A stretch of 64,000 bases of DNA. Source: Wolbachia endosymbiont of Armadillidium arcangelii. GTDB taxonomy: Bacteria; Pseudomonadota; Alphaproteobacteria; Rickettsiales; Anaplasmataceae. The stretch covers positions 620,001 through 684,000 of the forward strand of contig NZ_CP157942.1 in the NCBI RefSeq assembly GCF_040207875.1, written 5' to 3'. Every line of letters begins with the position of its first letter. The stretch's first letter is position 1. This document shows positions 9,357-18,342 of this stretch, piece by piece. The notes beneath the pieces are model-generated. The model ran no database searches. It was given only the letters and a program-made list of their open reading frames with translations, and was not told where the DNA came from. The translations under genes were made by a program, and so were the position numbers.

Positions 9357-12300
9357 ATGTCTACAATAGTTTTATCATCAATTTTAGGTAAAGCCGGCAG
9401 TATTTTTGGTCCAATTGGCCAGATTGTCGGCTCAGAACTCGGTGCTCTGCTTGGTGCACAGCTGGGTAATGCAATATTTGGTCTTGATGTCGAACAAAAG
9501 GTGACACATGGGGCGAGACTAAAGAATCTGCAAGTCCAAACCTCAACCTACGGCAAAGCAATTCCAATTATCTATGGTACTTCTCGTGTTGCAGGGAACA
9601 TTATTTGGTCACAGCCAATCAAAGAAGAATCAATAACCACCAAAGTTGGAAGGGGTATAAATGTTGCGTACAACTACTATGCAACGCTTGCAATTGCAAT
9701 CTGTAAAGGGGAAGTGGAAAAATTAAATCGAATCTGGGCGAATACAAAATCGCTTAGTTTTGATGAAATAGATTATACTTTTTACCACGGCAAAGAAGAC
9801 CAAAACCCTGATCCGTTTATGTCATCAATCGAAGATGATATACCAGCCTACAGAGGGATATCTTATATAGTCATCAAAAATTTTCCTCTAGCAGACTATA
9901 ACAATCGTGTTCCAGTTTTTACATTTGAAGTGCAAGCTGCACTGAAGCCCGGTGGGTTTTCAGTGGCGAAAAATATTGCGAATATCAATATTATACCAGG
10001 TTCAGGTGAATTTGTGTATGATACGAAAATACAGAAGAAAATTGCGCGAGAAAAAATAAGCAGTAGCCAATATATTCCATACGGACTTGCACAAAGAGTA
10101 AATCACAATAATCACACGAAAAAGAGCGATGCAATGCTTTCTTTGGATCAATTGAAAGAAGGTTTGCCGAATGTTGAATGGGCATCGGTAGTGGTTAATT
10201 GGTTTGCAAGTAGTTTAAATATCAAAGATTGTAAAATATATCCTGCAGTTGAATTTCAAGATGATTCTGCGATAGTGCCTGATGATTGGCAAGTGGGAAA
10301 TATTACCAGAGGTAATGCGCAGCTTATTTCAAGGGATGACAATGGCAATCCAAGATATGGCGGCACAGTTAGTGATGCAGCGCTAATAAGATATATAGAA
10401 GAGCTGCATAGCAGAGGTTATAAGGTAATGCTCTACCCAATGTTCTTGCTTGACACAGAAAACAAAGAGTGGCGAGGAAAATTGAGCGGGCCCCCTGAAG
10501 ATATAAGTGATTTTTTTGAGAATCAGTACAATAAATTCATAGAACATTATGCGATCATTGCCAAAAGGACTAAAGTAGAAGGGTTTATCATTGGTTCTGA
10601 GTTTGCTCAGCTTACAAAAGTAAAAGATGCTCAAGGTAATTATCCTATAGTGGCAGAGCTGGTCAAACTTGCAAAGCGAATAAAACTTCAGCTTGGGAAA
10701 GAAGTAACTGTAACTTACGCTGCCGATTGGAGCGAGTATCATTCATATGATGGTTGGTATAATATGGATGAACTTTGGTCTTCGGAATTCATCGACGTTG
10801 TTGGCATCGATGCTTATTTTCCACTTACCGATGGCGAAGAGCCTCCTTTTGGCTATTCTGCGGAAGATGTAATCGATGGTTGGAGCAGTGGAGTGGGGTA
10901 TGACTATTTCTATGATTACTCAAAGAATGAACCTGAGAAAATAAAGTATAATGACAGCAGATACGCATGGAAAAACATAGAAAAATGGTGGAATGAAGCT
11001 CATGTAAACCCAGATGGCAGTAAAACAAAATGGCAACCAAAGATGAAAAAAATATGGTTTACTGAGTATGGATTCCCCAGTATGAATGGTTGCACTAATG
11101 AGCCAAACGTATTTGTTGATAAAGGCAGCATAGAGAGCAAATATCCACGATATTCAAACGGAGAGGTGAGCTTTCTTTCACAAAAAATTGCAATTGAAGG
11201 CACACTAAAAAAGTGGCGAAATTCAGAAATGGTGGAAAAAATGTTTCTCTGGGTATGGGATGCAAGGCCATTTCCATATTTTCCCAACTTGTGTGATGTG
11301 TGGGCTGACTGCCATAACTGGCAGACCGGGCATTGGACTGAGGGAAAAATTTCACAGCTTAATATTTCCGATATTTTGTCTGATCTATTGCAAAAGGCAG
11401 GCTTAAAAAGCGATCAGTTTGATACAAGTGATGTCAAAGGATTGTTGTCTGGGTATGTAATAAACGATCAACAACCTGTACGTTCAATTATTAAAATGCT
11501 ACAAAGTTGCTATTTTTTTGATGTTGTTGAACAGAATTCTAAACTAAAATTTATTCAAAAGGGCAGGGGAGTTACAACTGAGATATCAGTTGAAGAAACT
11601 GTTTTCAATCACAATCCCAGGCTGATACAGCTTAGTCAATTAGATTTAAACAATAGGATTAACATCGTTTATTTTAACCGCAACTTTGGTTATCCAATTG
11701 ATGTTAAATATGCTGAGCTGCCAAGGCAGGGCAATGCTGCAACGGTTGAAATACCGCTCATTATGGAGGAGGGGGAAGCGCAAAATATAGCTGAAGTTTT
11801 ACTTTATTCTTCATGGCAAGAGAGAAATATATACAATTTTAAGCTGCCGATAAAATATGCGTGGCTTGCGCCAAGCGATGTAATAACAATTTCAGATGGT
11901 AAGAAAAAGCATACAGTAAGAATTGTAAAGACGAAATTTGAAAGCATGGCTATTCAAATCATTGCTGTTGGTTACGACAGCTCTATATACAAGCTCTCTT
12001 TTCCTTCAACAAGATCACTTATGCTCAAAGAATATCCTCCTTCTCATATCAGTAAAACTATCATAGAAATGATATATTTACCGTATGTTAAAGACAATAT
12101 CGCAAATTTTACTTTAATTAGCGAAGAAGAGAATTGGAAAGGAGCAACGCTCTTTATTTCGTACAATGATAAAGATTATAAGCCTATCGCAAGCGCAAAC
12201 AAACAATCTACTTACGGACATGTAATGGAATCTACCGATGACGAAATTGTAGTGGTATTACGCTTTGGTGAGCTGAATGTCATTAGTCCAACTGTGTTAG

Positions 12301-12548
12301 CACTAGTTGGCAAAGAGGTAATAAAGTTCGAAAGTGCCAAGCTTATAGATAAGAATAAATATAAGCTTAGTAACCTAATTAGAGGGCAAGAAGGCACTAA
12401 GAAACATGAGCACACTGCAGGTGAAAAATTCATTCTACTTGATGATTCAATAATTTCTTTTGAAGTGCAAAGGGGAAAAAAGTTTTATCTTAAAGCAGTT
12501 ACTTATGGCAATTCATTGGATAATACGGAAACAAAAATTGTAAACTAA
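9357..12548 (+). CDS. GTA-like/phage tail protein with TIM-barrel domain
   Basis: 1063 aa. The N-terminus (GPIGQIVGSELGALLGAQLG, then GKAIPIIYGTSRVAGNIIW) is typical of alphaproteobacterial gene-transfer-agent and phage-tail host-specificity proteins. The middle (residues about 385-690) reads like the GTA TIM-barrel, glycoside-hydrolase-like domain (VEGFIIGSEFAQLTKVK, YAADWSEYHSYDGW, DVVGIDAYFPLTDG, KKIWFTEYGFPSMNG, MFLWVWDARPFPYFP). The C-terminal half fits the Phage-tail_3 type region. An exact AAGGAGG seven bases before the ATG supports the start. No head, capsid or terminase genes are nearby, so it is an orphan tail gene. The glycosyltransferase and a 289-aa unknown follow on the same strand, and pieces of all three recur together at 22655-23093. 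Confidence 0.85.
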   Translation: MSTIVLSSILGKAGSIFGPIGQIVGSELGALLGAQLGNAIFGLDVEQKVTHGARLKNLQVQTSTYGKAIPIIYGTSRVAGNIIWSQPIKEESITTKVGRGINVAYNYYATLAIAICKGEVEKLNRIWANTKSLSFDEIDYTFYHGKEDQNPDPFMSSIEDDIPAYRGISYIVIKNFPLADYNNRVPVFTFEVQAALKPGGFSVAKNIANINIIPGSGEFVYDTKIQKKIAREKISSSQYIPYGLAQRVNHNNHTKKSDAMLSLDQLKEGLPNVEWASVVVNWFASSLNIKDCKIYPAVEFQDDSAIVPDDWQVGNITRGNAQLISRDDNGNPRYGGTVSDAALIRYIEELHSRGYKVMLYPMFLLDTENKEWRGKLSGPPEDISDFFENQYNKFIEHYAIIAKRTKVEGFIIGSEFAQLTKVKDAQGNYPIVAELVKLAKRIKLQLGKEVTVTYAADWSEYHSYDGWYNMDELWSSEFIDVVGIDAYFPLTDGEEPPFGYSAEDVIDGWSSGVGYDYFYDYSKNEPEKIKYNDSRYAWKNIEKWWNEAHVNPDGSKTKWQPKMKKIWFTEYGFPSMNGCTNEPNVFVDKGSIESKYPRYSNGEVSFLSQKIAIEGTLKKWRNSEMVEKMFLWVWDARPFPYFPNLCDVWADCHNWQTGHWTEGKISQLNISDILSDLLQKAGLKSDQFDTSDVKGLLSGYVINDQQPVRSIIKMLQSCYFFDVVEQNSKLKFIQKGRGVTTEISVEETVFNHNPRLIQLSQLDLNNRINIVYFNRNFGYPIDVKYAELPRQGNAATVEIPLIMEEGEAQNIAEVLLYSSWQERNIYNFKLPIKYAWLAPSDVITISDGKKKHTVRIVKTKFESMAIQIIAVGYDSSIYKLSFPSTRSLMLKEYPPSHISKTIIEMIYLPYVKDNIANFTLISEEENWKGATLFISYNDKDYKPIASANKQSTYGHVMESTDDEIVVVLRFGELNVISPTVLALVGKEVIKFESAKLIDKNKYKLSNLIRGQEGTKKHEHTAGEKFILLDDSIISFEVQRGKKFYLKAVTYGNSLDNTETKIVN

Positions 12549-12636
12549 GAGAGTATAAGTAAGACCTTAATATTGATTTGCATTTTATTAAAAAATTTAC
12601 TATACTATTAATATAGGAATATAGTAAGGTAAAATT

Positions 12637-13800
12637 ATGGCTAATAATATAAAAGAATTATCAAATGAAGCACCAATAATACTAACATGGGTGCCAAGAG
12701 TACGTGGTGCATCTTTACCGAATGGTAAAAATAGTACCCTTGATTATTTAGAAATAATTAAAAATCATAAATTAACAAATAAAGAGGAGCGGGACATATA
12801 TTTGGTTATCAACAGTCCTGGGTTCGAAGAAAATCAAATAGATAGTTTAAACCGTGAACTGAAAGGAATTAAAGGAGTACACGTTGTAGATTTACACCAA
12901 TATGACTGGAGTGAAATAGATCAAGATTGGAAAATAGATGGCAAAGATATTAGTATAAAAGACTTCTTTAGAGACATGTACAATATGCAAGAAGAGCAAA
13001 GAATGTATTTTGCCATTGAAATAGATACTTTTAGATTAATTGCTCTAGCTCTACTGAAGCAGTTTACGGAACATGAGGGTGGAATATATATAGACTTTGA
13101 TTCTTTAGAAGCCATTGACACTCATATAGGGAAGGATATAACAATTCCTGAGGGAATTTTGTTAGGAAATGTCATAGTATTTGCTGATAATAGTGGAAAG
13201 ATTGTTAACACAATTTTAAATAATGATCTAATTGCGATAAGCGATATAAGCATAGCAATTGGTATTTTATCTGAGTATAAAGATAAAATATTAAGCCAAA
13301 AAGAAATGTGCATTGATATAAAAGAACGTTTACCATTGTTAATGGACGAACTACTGGATAAAGAATTTGCTAAGCTAACGGAAAAGAAAGAAATTGCAGA
13401 GGAACAAATAGAAATAATTGAGGGAGAGATAAAAACAACCAAAGAAAATATAAGCAGATACGTAAATGATCTTGAAAATAGAGGGATTGCAGCATTGTAT
13501 GATATGCAACCACAGGATTTTCAATATCTTAATTCATCATATTTTGGTTATTCTTCAACAGGTTTTAACTTAGGTCACATATACACTCAGAAGGCAGTTA
13601 ACAAAGGACTGATTGGTGAAGAAGCTAGCAAATGGGAGTCATTTGCTTTTGGAAGGAACAATGGTAACTATGCTATGAGTTTAGCAGGTAGTGATTTATC
13701 CTGGATGAAGGGTGAGAGTTTATACTGTCAGCAGGTAGATAACAAGCTAGAAGAAGCAAAAGTAGACCAGATGGCAATGGAAAAGCTATCGCTTGCATAA
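12637..13800 (+). CDS. Glycosyltransferase resembling the TcdA/TcdB catalytic domain (GT44-like)
   Basis: 387 aa. The N-terminal half matches the catalytic core of large clostridial toxin glycosyltransferases and related GT-A enzymes: early strand PIILTWVP, then EIDTFRLIALALL and GGIYIDFDSLEAI. In that family the D-x-x-R pair (here D130, R133) contacts the sugar nucleotide and the DXD motif (here D153-F-D155) binds Mn2+. Residues about 220-285 are a charged helical, coiled-coil-like stretch. The C-terminal 100 residues (YFGYSSTGFNLGHIYTQKAV... NKLEEAKVDQMAMEKLSLA) are unrecognised. No signal peptide or membrane segment is seen. It follows the tail gene by 88 bases and is followed by a hairpin. 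A role as an effector that glycosylates a host protein is inferred from the family and untested. Confidence 0.75.
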   Translation: MANNIKELSNEAPIILTWVPRVRGASLPNGKNSTLDYLEIIKNHKLTNKEERDIYLVINSPGFEENQIDSLNRELKGIKGVHVVDLHQYDWSEIDQDWKIDGKDISIKDFFRDMYNMQEEQRMYFAIEIDTFRLIALALLKQFTEHEGGIYIDFDSLEAIDTHIGKDITIPEGILLGNVIVFADNSGKIVNTILNNDLIAISDISIAIGILSEYKDKILSQKEMCIDIKERLPLLMDELLDKEFAKLTEKKEIAEEQIEIIEGEIKTTKENISRYVNDLENRGIAALYDMQPQDFQYLNSSYFGYSSTGFNLGHIYTQKAVNKGLIGEEASKWESFAFGRNNGNYAMSLAGSDLSWMKGESLYCQQVDNKLEEAKVDQMAMEKLSLA

Positions 13801-13808
13801 CAGTTATT

Positions 13809-13841
13809 AAGAACTTTCTATATTAAAAATAGAAAGTTCTT
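13809..13841 (+). terminator. Stem-loop after the glycosyltransferase gene
   Basis: AAGAACTTTCTAT (13809-13821) pairs perfectly with ATAGAAAGTTCTT (13829-13841) around a seven-base loop, nine bases after the stop codon. Only a short T-rich tail follows. The left arm reappears after the decayed glycosyltransferase copy near 22937, so the hairpin belongs to this gene's ancestral 3' end. Confidence 0.55.
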
Positions 13842-13939
13842 TAAAGCAAAACTTTAACTTATGACGGAGGCAAGAGTTCTAAAAATTGACAATTAATAGA
13901 GTATGTGCTAATATTAATATAAATAATAGATGGTATAAT

Positions 13940-14809
13940 ATGTCAAAAGAAATGGTTAATGCACTAAAGACTCAAACGAAGAAGTTTAAGTATACTGATT
14001 TAAAAGCTGCAACAAAAAAAACAAGAAACAAGGATAGCATTAGTTCTGGTCATTTAACATATGTTGATCTTAAAAGAGAACATAACCTTACTATTAATGG
14101 GCAGGTAATAACTAATAAGTTTATCAACGAACTATGCTCAAAACATAAGAATATGATTCTCGAAGGTGAAAATGGACAGAACAACTATCGTCCATTTCTC
14201 AAACAAATTTTCGTAGAAATGTTCGAACATGTTGGTGCATCAATTCCCAATAACTCTATTATTGAAGAGTTGATAACTAATTATAATCAGGCAGGATATA
14301 CTAGTTATTTGTCTTATCAGCGGCAGAGTGCTCTTACCCCGTTTGGTTTGTTGATGCTAGGCAATGAAAGTGAACGAGGAATTGTTGTTGATTGTAATAA
14401 ACCTGATTGTTTAGAATGCAGTTTTAGCTACAGAACTAAATATGTCTATGATGATCATGATCATCTAAGGATAAAATGCAATTTATCCTGTTCAGCAGAG
14501 TTTCAACTGCAATTTAAGGATGGAAATGTGACATATGAAGATGGTAAAGTGCTACTTACAATCCCTAAAGAGTTAGAAGATTACAAAGCTGGTGATGACA
14601 GTCTGCTCGATAAGCTTGCTGATGTTATTAATAAGATTGTTGAGTATTGGAAAAAGCTCTGCGAGAAATTGGGCTTTAAGTTTGATACAAAAGTAGAGTA
14701 TAATTCTGAGTGTAATATAAAGATAGAGCACAAACTTGGCAAGCCACTGAAGGCGATAGATGAGCCAGATGTATATGCCGTTAATGGATTAAAGCCCAAA
14801 GCACAGTAA
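13940..14809 (+). CDS. Hypothetical protein, paralogue of the 26147-26974 gene
   Basis: 289 aa, no family recognised. It aligns along its length with the 275-aa product at 26147-26974: MSKEMVNALKTQTKKFKYTD against MAKKIVNTLKSEVEKLKYAD, then HNLTINGQVITNKFINELCS against HNLTINKYKIANELIEELYS, and NVTYEDGKVLLTIPKELEDY against NVTYEDGKVSLTIPKELKNY. The alignment fixes the start at the ATG at 13940 rather than the TTG at 13886. Cysteines cluster in the middle (DCNKPDCLECSF), where the paralogue keeps some (DCHNSNCLKLSF), which could be a metal site. There are no membrane segments. It is the third gene of the tail/glycosyltransferase module. Confidence 0.65.
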   Translation: MSKEMVNALKTQTKKFKYTDLKAATKKTRNKDSISSGHLTYVDLKREHNLTINGQVITNKFINELCSKHKNMILEGENGQNNYRPFLKQIFVEMFEHVGASIPNNSIIEELITNYNQAGYTSYLSYQRQSALTPFGLLMLGNESERGIVVDCNKPDCLECSFSYRTKYVYDDHDHLRIKCNLSCSAEFQLQFKDGNVTYEDGKVLLTIPKELEDYKAGDDSLLDKLADVINKIVEYWKKLCEKLGFKFDTKVEYNSECNIKIEHKLGKPLKAIDEPDVYAVNGLKPKAQ

Positions 14810-15128
14810 AATTATCTTCTTTTAGGTAATACAGAAGCGAAAAGATCTTGGTTGAATCTTTTTACTAAGGTTTTATTATAGTGTGAGCATTAATGTATTG
14901 AGATGGTTGGCGATGTAAAAAATTATCTTACTTTAGATCAAGATTTCTTAAAAAATAAATATAACAAATAAACCTTAAATGGTTGCTATATTGGGCGTAT
15001 TCTCTTAACTTGACTCGTATGCTTTTTTGAACGTTCCCTTTAATTTTACAAAACATGAAATTTCTTATTGACAATAATCATAGGAGATTGGAATGACAAG
15101 AGGGAAACATATCGTATAATATAGCAAC
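14810..15128. other. Intergenic stretch with truncated MITE-like element
   Basis: Positions 14917-15038 are the right half of the MITE-like repeat that is more complete at 54026-54342: ATTATCTTACTTTAGATCAA, GGTTGCTATATTGGGCGTAT, then the end repeat CTTAACTTGACTCGT and ATGCTTTTTTGAACGTTCCC. The left half is missing. Nothing else gene-like is present before the 3' end of dnaG. Confidence 0.7.
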
Positions 15129-16880
15129 TTACTTGTGAATAAACTCCATTTGCATTTCTTGTATACTACTTTCTATTTGTTTTATTTGCTCTATCAATTT
15201 TTCCTCTAAATCTAAATTACCGCTCAACCTTGCTTTGATTTTTTCCTTTTGTAATACATTTAATTCTTTGAGTAATACTATGTTATTCCATACAATTTCT
15301 GCAGATTTTCTCTCGTTTAATTGGCTGCTCAGTACATTAGTTTTTTCAAGTATAAACTTTGTGACGTTAAGTTGTTCTAATTTTTGTGATAAAATTTTTT
15401 TACTGAGTTCGCTTCCGTTATTTGTTACATCAATTATACGCTGTTGTAATCTTTTCATTTCTATATTAGTAAATTCAAAATGGGAGAATTGCTCAAAAAG
15501 TATAGGACGATTTAAAAGTTCAGGGAAGTCTATTACTATACGCAGGATTATAGTCTGATTTTGCTCTGCTTCAATCAACTCTGGAGATTTGTTATGAAGA
15601 TACTCACCTTTTGTTACTCTAGTTTTACTATTAAAAATCTGTTTTTTGAAGCTACTTCTTAGTTCACTAGCCTTATTGTAAAAATAATCTCTATAATACC
15701 TTCTAATACTGCTGTTGCTAATAGTATTTACATATTCCATGAACTTGTGCTCAAGAATTGAATATTTTTCCGGAGCAAGTTTTTCATAATTTTGCAAGTT
15801 GCTATCGATTATGTGATGCCATAAATATTCAGAATGCAGTTTTGTTGAATGGTCAAGAGCAGTCAACACGTCTTCTTTTTTGTATGCCAGTTCGTTACAT
15901 ATATCGTATGGATCTTTATTACTCGGCAAAGTCACAAACTTTAATGTGTATCCAGGCTCCAGTATCGGCAGAGCAAGTTCTGCAACTCGGATAGCAGCAT
16001 GACGTCCGGCACTATCGCCATCCATACAGATGGAAATTTCTTTAGCAAATTTCCAAAGATTTTTTATCTGCTCTGCAGAAATTGCAGTGCCAAGCGGAGC
16101 AACTGTATTGCTAATTCCCGCTTGATGTAGTGCTATCACATCCATATACCCTTCAACAACAAATATGTGTTGTTTTTTGCGTATTTCGCTTAAGGCAAGG
16201 TTTAGCCCGTATAAATTCTCTCTCTTTTTGAAGAGCTGACTCTCTGGACTGTTTAAATATTTTGGTTGTTGCTCAGGACTCAGCGCACGTCCACCAAAAC
16301 CAACAACTTTTCCTGCAATGCTCTGTATAGGAAACATGAGTCGATCATAGAAATAATCACGAAAATTTTTATTTATCAACCCAATATTAGCTAAAATTTT
16401 GTCTTCAATACCGAAAGAGTTCAAATATTCTCTCAAACCAGAGCTTGGTGCATAACCTATCTTAAATTTATCTATGATTTTAGGTAAAATCTTGCGCTGC
16501 TTTAAATAATCTACAACGCCCTGATTTTTTTGTGCAAACCAATTTGCAGCTAAATTCAGCGTTGAAAATAATTTGTCGCTTTCTTTAGCAACGCTGAGGT
16601 TTTGGGGTAACTCAACACCTGCAATAGACGCCAACTTTTCCAACGCTTCCTTAAAACTTAAGCCCTCAGTTTGTGAAATAAATTCAAACGCATCACCATG
16701 AGCTGAGCAACCGAAACAGTAATATAACCCTTTAGTATTGCTCACCGAAAAAGATGGGGTTTTTTCGTTATGAAATGGACAGAGCCCAACAAAACTATCT
16801 CCTCTTTTTATTAGCCTGACTTTTTTGCCTACTATGTCGGACAACAATAATTTTGACTTTATAATATCTATATGATCCAT
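15129..16880 (-). CDS. dnaG: DNA primase
   Basis: Synthesises RNA primers at the replication fork. The 583-aa product has the N-terminal CHC2 zinc finger (CPFHNEKTPSFSV...YYCFGCSAHGDAFEF, residues about 34-69). The RNA-polymerase core (GRALSPEQQPKYLNSPES) follows, then the Toprim fold with its glutamate and aspartates (VVEGYMDVIALHQAG, CMDGDSAGRHAAIR). The C-terminal helicase-interacting region is short and divergent. Length is typical for alphaproteobacterial DnaG (about 580-640 aa). No rpoD or rpsU neighbour is present, so this is not the classical macromolecular-synthesis operon. Confidence 0.95.
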   Translation of the reverse strand: MDHIDIIKSKLLLSDIVGKKVRLIKRGDSFVGLCPFHNEKTPSFSVSNTKGLYYCFGCSAHGDAFEFISQTEGLSFKEALEKLASIAGVELPQNLSVAKESDKLFSTLNLAANWFAQKNQGVVDYLKQRKILPKIIDKFKIGYAPSSGLREYLNSFGIEDKILANIGLINKNFRDYFYDRLMFPIQSIAGKVVGFGGRALSPEQQPKYLNSPESQLFKKRENLYGLNLALSEIRKKQHIFVVEGYMDVIALHQAGISNTVAPLGTAISAEQIKNLWKFAKEISICMDGDSAGRHAAIRVAELALPILEPGYTLKFVTLPSNKDPYDICNELAYKKEDVLTALDHSTKLHSEYLWHHIIDSNLQNYEKLAPEKYSILEHKFMEYVNTISNSSIRRYYRDYFYNKASELRSSFKKQIFNSKTRVTKGEYLHNKSPELIEAEQNQTIILRIVIDFPELLNRPILFEQFSHFEFTNIEMKRLQQRIIDVTNNGSELSKKILSQKLEQLNVTKFILEKTNVLSSQLNERKSAEIVWNNIVLLKELNVLQKEKIKARLSGNLDLEEKLIEQIKQIESSIQEMQMEFIHK

Positions 16881-17050
16881 TTTACCGAATTAGTAGTGGT
16901 AGGATAAAAATTATATAGAATTTATGCTGTCCTGACTCGAAATTTATTTCAAGTTTCGAAGCTTTAAAAAGATCAGGAGTACTAGACTGCTTGACAAAAA
17001 ACCCAAAATAAATTATCCATGTTAGATGCCTTGAAGTCATAGTTTCTTAT

Positions 17051-18217
17051 ATGTCAGATGTAATATCGATTGCCTCGGACCATGTCGGTTATGAATTAAA
17101 ATCAGAGATAAAGTCTTACCTAGAAACCCTGGGTTATGCAGTGGTAGATTGTGGCTGCACTGCTGAGCAAAAGAGTGTAGATTATCCAGACTATGCTGTC
17201 AAAATTGTAGAAGATATAACAAATAAAAAAGCAAATTACGGGATATTAATTTGCGGTACGGGCCTTGGTATGAGTACCGTAGCAAATCGTTTTGAAGGAA
17301 TCTACGCCGCTTTATGTAGTAGTGTTGAGATCGCAAAATTAGCTCGCGAGCATGGCAACGCAAATGTACTGTGTCTTGGTGCAGGATTTACTGCAAGTGA
17401 ATTAGCAAAAGATATAGTAAAAAAATTCCTCGAAACAGAATTTTCAAAAGAAGGTAGGCATAAAAAACGCCTTGATAAGCTTAGCAATATCAGTAAGAAA
17501 AAAAAAACACAAACTTATAACGAAGATGAAATATCAAAATTCGCTAAAATAGCAGGTGAATGGTGGAATGAAAATGGCAAATTCAGGCCTTTGCACATGA
17601 TGAATCCTGTGAGAGTATCATACATTATTGAGAAAATAAAAGAGTTAAAAAAATGCGATTTAAAAGAACTATCATTACTTGATGTTGGGTGTGGTGGTGG
17701 CATTTTGTCAGAGTCAATGGCGCGTATTGGCATTGACGTTGCAGGAATAGATGTATGTGAGGAAAACATAAAAGTAGCACAGTCACACGCAAAGAAAGTA
17801 GGATTAAATATAGAATATACACACACTAGCATTGAAGAGCTAAGCAATGACAAGAAGTACGACGTGGTTTTGTTGATGGAAGTGGTTGAACATGTCGATA
17901 ATTTAGAGTTTTTCATGAAAAGAGCAATAGCACTGTTGAAGCCAGAAGGGCTAATTTTTATATCGACAATAAATAGAACTATTAAATCCTTCTGTCTTGC
18001 AATAGTCGGCGCAGAGTACATATTAAACTGGCTGCCTAAGGGTACTCATAACTGGAACAAATTTCTCAAGCCGTCAGAAATTGCAAATTACCTAAGAGAA
18101 AACAATGTTACGCTGCAAAACATGGCTGGTATGGAGTATAACGTAATAAAGCGTGAATGGAACTTAGCCAAAGGTGTGGATGTCAATTATATACTTTGTG
18201 GAAACGTTATAATTTAA
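17051..18217 (+). CDS. rpiB-ubiG: Fused ribose-5-phosphate isomerase B - ubiquinone O-methyltransferase
   Basis: Residues 1 to about 148 are a complete RpiB: ASDHVGYELK, VDCGC, the active-site region GILICGTGLGMSTVANR and AREHGNANVLCLGAGF; it interconverts ribose 5-phosphate and ribulose 5-phosphate. Residues about 160-388 are a complete UbiG SAM methyltransferase for ubiquinone synthesis (FAKIAGEWWNENGKFRPLH, SAM motif LDVGCGGGILSESMARIG, EVVEHV). The two are joined in frame through ISKKKKTQTYNEDE, encoded across ten consecutive adenines (17498-17507). One extra base there would end RpiB at TAA 17518-17520, exactly where a free RpiB should end, and the UbiG part has no start codon of its own. 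The fusion may therefore be real or a strain-specific product of homopolymer change. Confidence 0.85.
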   Translation: MSDVISIASDHVGYELKSEIKSYLETLGYAVVDCGCTAEQKSVDYPDYAVKIVEDITNKKANYGILICGTGLGMSTVANRFEGIYAALCSSVEIAKLAREHGNANVLCLGAGFTASELAKDIVKKFLETEFSKEGRHKKRLDKLSNISKKKKTQTYNEDEISKFAKIAGEWWNENGKFRPLHMMNPVRVSYIIEKIKELKKCDLKELSLLDVGCGGGILSESMARIGIDVAGIDVCEENIKVAQSHAKKVGLNIEYTHTSIEELSNDKKYDVVLLMEVVEHVDNLEFFMKRAIALLKPEGLIFISTINRTIKSFCLAIVGAEYILNWLPKGTHNWNKFLKPSEIANYLRENNVTLQNMAGMEYNVIKREWNLAKGVDVNYILCGNVII

Positions 18218-18342
18218 AATAATTTTGATTTCATTCAAGCACTAAGGATGGAAGAAAGTAATGCAAATATTTTAGGCAGTTTTACTTTACTTAGCAGCTA
18301 ATTTACCATATGTATGTCCATAGGATATTGCTATATTAGAAT

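Noticed and set aside
9357..14809. A WO prophage region
   Set aside because: Only one tail-type gene is present; no terminase, portal, capsid, baseplate or integrase genes are nearby, so it is not called a prophage.
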